A DNA stretch of 64,000 bases, taken from NCBI RefSeq assembly GCF_000208745.1, contig NC_030851.1, forward strand, positions 15,544,295 to 15,608,294, in the 5' to 3' direction. Positions 58,701-64,000 of the stretch are shown piece after piece (position 1 is the first letter of the stretch; every line of letters begins with the position of its first letter). The position numbers and the translations under genes were made by a program. The notes under the pieces are model-generated. The model saw nothing but the letters and a program-made list of their open reading frames with translations. It was not told where the DNA came from and made no database searches. The stretch is from Theobroma cacao. Its lineage: Eukaryota > Streptophyta > Magnoliopsida > Malvales > Malvaceae.

Positions 58701-61700
58701 CGTTTGGGATAACCCCAGGCTAAGGTATCCTTGACAACTGAGTATGAGAATGATTTTGGCACGAACCAAGCTTTTCAGGAAATCATAAGCCTCGTTGTTT
58801 ATTTAGGTGAAATGAATCTATTTTATCTTATTAAAATGAGTTCGAAATGCTGTGAATCATTTTTTTGCTAATCTATTTTATCTGTCTCCATTTACTTAGC
58901 TTTAGATATTTTAGATGATATTTGTTTACTCACTGAGATTATATAATCTCACCACCCTCCTTTCCACCCATTTCAGACTCAGGATAGTTGATAGATAGCT
59001 CATTTCGTTGAGGGTTACAGTTGGACTTGCATCCTCAAAAACTGTAGGTTCACAGCCTTCATTACTTTTAGTCATTCGGGGGCCCACATGTCATTGTTAA
59101 ATGTTTTGAATACCTGGTTGTGTGTGCTATTGTATGTAAGAATTTATTTTGCTTTTACACTGTAAAAATTATTTACGTAGCGTTCTGTAAAAATGGTTTT
59201 ATAAAAAATTAGAATATATTATTCATTATTTTTATTTTATTCCATTAGCTATAATTTCACTTTAAATGAATGTTTTAGATATCTAAACTTATTTCGGTTA
59301 TGAAATGTGTAAATTTCTCTCATATACTACATTTTAGCTAGTTTCAAAATTTTTAGAAAAAATGACCAAAATACCCCTGTGTAGTTGAAACTTCTCTTTG
59401 ACTGTTTTTCAATTGAAATTAGTTCATATCACTTTAAAACATGATTTTAGTAACTAATACTCACAAGGGAAGTGAGAAAACTGATGTTAAGCCTTGCGAG
59501 ATTTTGATTGGCATTTCGGGTAATGAATGTCTATCGGGACATCACAGTGGTTGTCACTAGCTCGATGGGAGTTCCGGGTCGTGACATGTTCAAGGGTGGT
59601 GGCGACGAATATTGAAGAAACCCTTATTTGCTTTGGAAGCCAAGGTTATTGAACCTTTTAATTTGAAAGGAATTAAGCAACCCAAATGGATGGTTGATGC
59701 TCAATGTGTGGGTAAGAATTCTTTATTATAGCCTCAAAAAATATTTAAGTTTAAGAAATTAATAGTAATTAAATTTGTGATGGCAGATTTAGAAGTATAT
59801 GATGGGGCAAGGTTTACCTAGATTTTTAACAAGTTCAATCATTAGCAAGGTAAGACAATTGGGAATTCATTTTTGGTTGATTACCTAGACTAGCTATGGA
59901 TTGTAAAGAGCAATTGGGTATGCCAAATTGACTTGATATATTTGGTTGTAAGGAATTGCAAAGAGGGAAATTGCTGAAAATCTTACATCACCGAGGTTTA
60001 GTTCTAAGGGTAAATTGGTGAAGTTTGAAAGGTAAGAATAAATGGATGAAGTGAGGTTTTAGTTACTAAAATATGCTGGCCGAATCTATACTTAGTTTAG
60101 TTTTGAAAATTTTTGCTAAGAAATGTGATGTGTGTGTATTGTTACAAGGTTGTAAAGAAATAGCAATGAGGTGTACGAAAGCTGCCAACCCGAGACCAGA
60201 TATTAGCATTCATTGAGTTGCTAAATTGTTGTGATAAGGTAAGAATGATAGATTTTAATTGAGCTTTGATTATTAAATCATTGTTGCCCATATGTATAAG
60301 TAGTAGTTTTGAAAGAATATATATATACCCAGTAAATATGAATTCTTATTGACAAGGAGTTGTTTGAATTAAGGCATTAGTTGGTAAACAATAATTGGTC
60401 AAGTCATGGGTGATTGGCACATTGGCCATAGCATTGAGCCTTCAAAGGCTCGGGGAATGGTTGTTGAGCTTGCTAAAAGATATTACTAGAAGCCAAGTTA
60501 AATTAAAAAGTAATGGTTAGTAAATTGGTGAGAAATCCCATCAATTGAGGTGAATGGGGCGTATCTATTTCAAAATGTATTCCTTGTTCCATAATATATA
60601 TATTCATGAATGATTCATTGAATGCTATTGTGGAAAGTATGAGTTGGTAGAAATTATAGGTAATTTATGGATGCTACTACTCTCTATATGTTTTGACTAT
60701 ATATTAAGTATAATTATACGAGTATAAAAAATTGAGAAACAAGCTTTACAAATGCTTCACTTCAAAATGTGCCTTGCAAAGAATTTGTGAATTGCAAAAT
60801 TAGATGCATGATGCAAAACAATCAGATTATACGATGCAATGATTTTAACTTAATCTTTTATTCTATAACACATGTTGTTTTGAGCAATGCATCACCTATG
60901 GCAATAAAAAAGTAAATAGTTTATCTTTTTTTTTTTGAAGAGTTTATACTCTGATTTTCTTCAAAACCTTGCATTGGTTTGTCAAAGGTTGTGGTTTTGT
61001 TAAAACAAGATGGCTGACAGTAGGTCATGTTGTCACACCAAATCTTGTGTGACCTTTGTGCAAAGTGAGCTGTAGCTAGAGGTTATTTTGAAAGGGGAAG
61101 CCGATGGGCTTGTATTTACATGGTAAGGCCACAAGGTTATATACATGCAAGGACCACAGGTTATGAGCACTCTACTCATTTAATGGTCATATTGATACAT
61201 GGTATACCATTGACACAGGAAAGTAAAGGGAAGGGCCCCCAAAATATTATAACATGGGAGAGGGCCCACTGGTTATTGACTTACTTGAGAATGACATATT
61301 TTACTTGTTGAAATTCAGAATATAACATGGTAATGGTTTTGAATCCGTTTTTCTTATGACAAATGGTTTTTCATACATTTTATGATATGAGCATATTATT
61401 CAAATGGTGCTTTGAAATCATTTTATACATGCCATGCTAAATTAAATAAAGGTACATGGTTGTGAACTTTGGCTTATTACTATTAATGAAAATTTTATTG
61501 ATTTCTTGATTAACCTACTTTTTTATCTATATAGTCTTGAAGCTATTGTGTAGTGACACCACATTACATATGGATTTACATTTTATACTTTCAAAGCAGC
61601 TACCTCATGTCGATTGTTTATTTTTGCTTCCTCATATTTTGATTTTATTATTTAAATGTTCGACCCTCTACTTGTTTCGCATCTTTGCCTACTCACTAAA

Positions 61701-62137
61701 TCAATGATAACTGGGTCCATGAGACTCACCCCACTATTTTATTTACAGATAAGTGATTCGTTTAGTGTATCCTCTAGCGAAATTTTCCCTTTAACCATGG
61801 AATAGGTCATGGATCTCATAGCTCCTTCCTCTATGTCACTCTGTCGGTAGAGGGCTTTATGTTGATGATGTGTTTTGGTTAGTTATGTCTATTGAAATTA
61901 CATAGAATGTAATATAAGTACTAAGTTTATATTTTTAATGGGAGGTATGGAAAAAGATGTTTCTAGGCTCTTGCTATCATAAAGTGTATTCGTTTAAGTG
62001 AAAATGTTTATCATTTAAAATCTAACGTTGGGATAATTGATGATCAATAAGAAAGTTTAATTAACACTAACTTGGGACTTGGCAAGCTTGCTCGTGAGAT
62101 TCGAGCGCTAATAGTGATCATGGGTTTGGTCATTACA
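55765..62137 (+). mobile_element. Chromovirus-like 3' LTR with a short piece of internal DNA
   Basis: 55765-55935 is non-coding and ends in a purine tract (AAATGGGGGAGTAG). The LTR follows from about 55936 (TGATGTGCATATTC) and ends GGGTTTGGTCATTACA at 62137. Without the nested LTR it is about 3.2 kb. No pol domain remains. The lineage is inferred from LTR wording (ACTCACTAAATCA..ATTTACAGATAAG). Confidence 0.55.
56643..59586. mobile_element. Solo LTR, TGTCAAGCCCGA family
   Basis: 2,944 bp, TGTCAAGCCCGACTC to GGGTCGTGACA, with matching TGTCA/TGACA ends. Flanking 5-mers TGTTT (56638-56642) and TGTTC (59587-59591) match at four of five. The first 300 bases closely match the copy at 62723. An ORF at 57160-57372 inside is not considered a gene. 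Confidence 0.75.
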
Positions 62138-62558
62138 TTTATAATCTTCCAAAAACCCTACTTATAATCAAATTTGAAACAAAGATATCGTGCTAGCACC
62201 AGGACCTTAGCTTTCCTACTACACGGTTGTTTCCTTCTTGTCATGGCGTCACAACCTTCCCATGGCTATTTCTTTCCTTACGTTGTGACACTAGACTTCC
62301 CATGGCCGCGGTGCTAGAGATGTTGATTTGTGCTCTTATTCACTTTTTTTCATGATTCAGTGCTCCACTTCATTGGCACCTTAAAAAACTTGAAACTTAA
62401 CAAAAATAAACTAAAATCAAACAACTTAACATAATTAAAACTAAACTTAAGAAACAAACTAAAAACAAAGAATTTTGAATTAAGTCTCAAGGATTTAGCT
62501 AATTCTAATGCTAAAAATGTGATAAAATAATTCTATTTTATAGAGTTAGTAGAGTGCT

Positions 62559-62715
62559 ACTTATAGAATAAAATTTTTGCCAGTAAAGGCATCATACCTG
62601 ATCACCCCTTCATCCCACAAAACTTTTACCTCATCAATTAGAGGTCGAAAGAACACATCAATGTTCTGTCCAGGACTTGTCCGCCCTGGGATAACCATGC
62701 TAAGAAAGATTTACA
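62559..62715 (-). pseudogene. CACTA (En/Spm) TNP2-type transposase fragment
   Basis: The minus strand reads IFLSMVIPGRTSPGQNIDVF, FRPLIDEVKVLWDEGVIRYD, AFTGKNFIL then stop. This matches the conserved block LLIPGPKAPGNDIDVYLQPL / LWEEGVETYDA of the Transposase_21 family, the DDE transposase of plant CACTA elements. Only about 50 codons survive. The Athila-2 LTR cuts it on the left and another LTR on the right. Confidence 0.85.
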
Positions 62716-62722
62716 GTTTTTT

Positions 62723-64000
62723 TGTCAAGCCCGACCTTATAAAAAACTTTCCATGTCATTCATATGATTGAAAATATGCTTGTATACTTGGAAAGCCTTG
62801 AAAGAAAAATCGTTAAAAGACGACAATGTACCAAATGGTACAATTAAGTTAATTTAAACCTCGAACTAGATCAAATAGAGAATTAAAATGAAATTAAGAA
62901 TATTAAAGTCTCAGAATGGTTTAATATGGTGATTTGGAGTTCGAGGATCCATTTGGAGTCAAACCGAAATTTTTACAATTTAGGGGCAAAAGGTCATTTG
63001 CCACCCAAGGACACAATGGGAATTTTTAGAAAAGAAATTTTTAGCCCATTTGACTTATTGGAGTATGAATTTGAGTATTGGAGTATAATTTGAGGGTTTG
63101 GCAGTGAAAAAGTTTAATTTCAGTGATTTCTAGAGTGTAGGGGCAAAATCGTAATTTGCCACCCGCGAACAAAATTTGAGTTTTGAGAGAATTTAGATCA
63201 CACTTGACAAATTGGAGAATGGTATGAGTATTAGGGATGAAAATATGTCTATGGGCAATTTTTCAATTTTTGGGGCAAAAATGTAATTTTTGACTTTTAC
63301 GGGGGTAAAAGTGTAAATTTTAAAAAAATTACCCCACCAAGACTTTGGATAATTCTGAGAATTTTACCTAAGCTATGAATATATATGTGGGCAAGTGTAT
63401 GGTGAAAATTTGGAAACAACTGGATGGCTAGAATTTAAGGAATTAATAAAACATTAAAAATGAATAAAATAATATTATATTATTTTATCCTTTAAAAAGG
63501 TAAAAATTCCGGAATTCTCATCTCCAAACCAGGGGAGAAAAGGGAAAAAAAAAACAAGAATCCTACCTGAAAAATTTGGAGAAAATCAAGAGAAATCAAG
63601 AAATCAAGCATTAAAAGGTAAATTTCATTGATTTTCCTTGTGATTTTCACTATCCATGCATTTTTTTCTCATTTCCATCTGCAAAATTAGAAAGTGGGTA
63701 TGGACACCCATGCTGGCCAAACCTCCATGGATGGGTTTTGAACTTGAGTTTTGGTTAATTTTAATTGAATTAAGTGATTTTAGTTAAGTTATATTGAAAA
63801 ATAGCAAAATAAGCTAGAAATATAAATTTTTCCCATTGAAACCCATTATGCTGAATTTTCTAAGGGAATATTGGCTGCTGATCTTGATGGTTATTTGAGG
63901 AATTATAATGAATAATGATAAATTATGAGCCTAAGAAAAATAATGGAAATTTTCTGAGCCAAAATACAAATTTTTACCCCACTAGGGGTATTTCGTAATT
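62723..64000. mobile_element. LTR of the TGTCAAGCCCGA family, cut by the window end
   Basis: Starts TGTCAAGCCCGACCTTAT and matches 56643 onward (for example AATGTACCAAATGGTACAAT and GGTGATT.GGAGTTCGAGGA). Whether it is a solo LTR or the 5' LTR of a full element cannot be seen. Confidence 0.8.

Larger units (their letters stand above)
54833..62551 (-). repeat. 5' LTR of Athila-2, split by a large insertion
   Basis: The inner piece starts TGTAGTTAAATTTACTACGC at 54833 and fades at about 55740-55765. The outer piece is 62138-62551, ending ATAGAGTTAGTA (TTATCA mutated). The two pieces match successive parts of the Athila-1 LTR. The left breakpoint is only approximate. Confidence 0.7.

Noticed and set aside
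1..64000. tRNA and rRNA genes
   Set aside because: No stretch could be folded into a convincing cloverleaf by eye, and no conserved rRNA wording was seen; a tRNAscan run would be needed to exclude them.

Overview
This looks like repeat-dense nuclear DNA from a flowering plant, probably a eudicot. The sequence is AT-rich, introns follow GT-AG rules, and plant L1-type LINEs, SIRE-like Copia, Athila-like and chromovirus-like Ty3 elements and a CACTA transposase remnant are all present. The species cannot be told from the window. Only one host gene is supported: the 3' part of the DNA primase large-subunit gene at 192-2748 on the + strand. Everything to its right is repeats and transposon debris, and no other intact host gene is visible.

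Layout. 1-2748: last six recognisable primase exons. 2749-4320: AT-rich intergenic DNA. 4320-6194 and 12144-12690: one tandem array of roughly 250-bp units, split by an essentially full-length but dead L1-type LINE (6195-12127) with a clear target-site duplication. 13100-15180 and 16870-17275: two more antisense, 5'-truncated LINE remnants, with an (AT)n-flanked assembly gap and a diverged 300-bp duplication between them. 17276-20763: a Tat/Ogre-like Ty3 5' LTR with primer-binding site (PBS), carrying three tandem hairpin units and a nested solo Athila LTR.

21690-49500 is a deep nest. A SIRE-like Copia gag (Copia A, 21840-22945 resuming at 47109) is split by a chromovirus-like solo LTR (22946-47108). 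That LTR is split by an Athila element (Athila-1, 23782-43295) and by a solo Athila LTR (44078-45605). Athila-1 in turn carries a solo LTR in its 3' LTR (24895-26732) and a complete 10.2-kb SIRE-like Copia (Copia B, 30652-40896) in its gag gene. Copia B has both LTRs, PBS, gag, protease, integrase, RT, RNase H, a long extra ORF after pol, and a polypurine tract (PPT).

49030-51182 holds two Copia LTRs with their 3' ends facing each other; the right one is embedded in the RNase H region of a second Athila element (Athila-2, 51183-54830). The Athila-2 5' LTR is split by a chromovirus-like 3' LTR (about 55936-62137), itself split by another solo LTR (56643-59586). Athila-2 abuts a CACTA TNP2 transposase fragment (62559-62715), and a further LTR runs off the window end (62723-64000).

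All transposon coding regions carry stops, frameshifts or deletions, so none appears autonomous. The value of the window lies in the insertion order, which short target-site duplications document well, and in recurrent sequence architecture inside the LTRs: palindromes centred on TCGA, terminal hairpins and an LTR motif copied in front of an extra ORF. I found no clear new cellular system.
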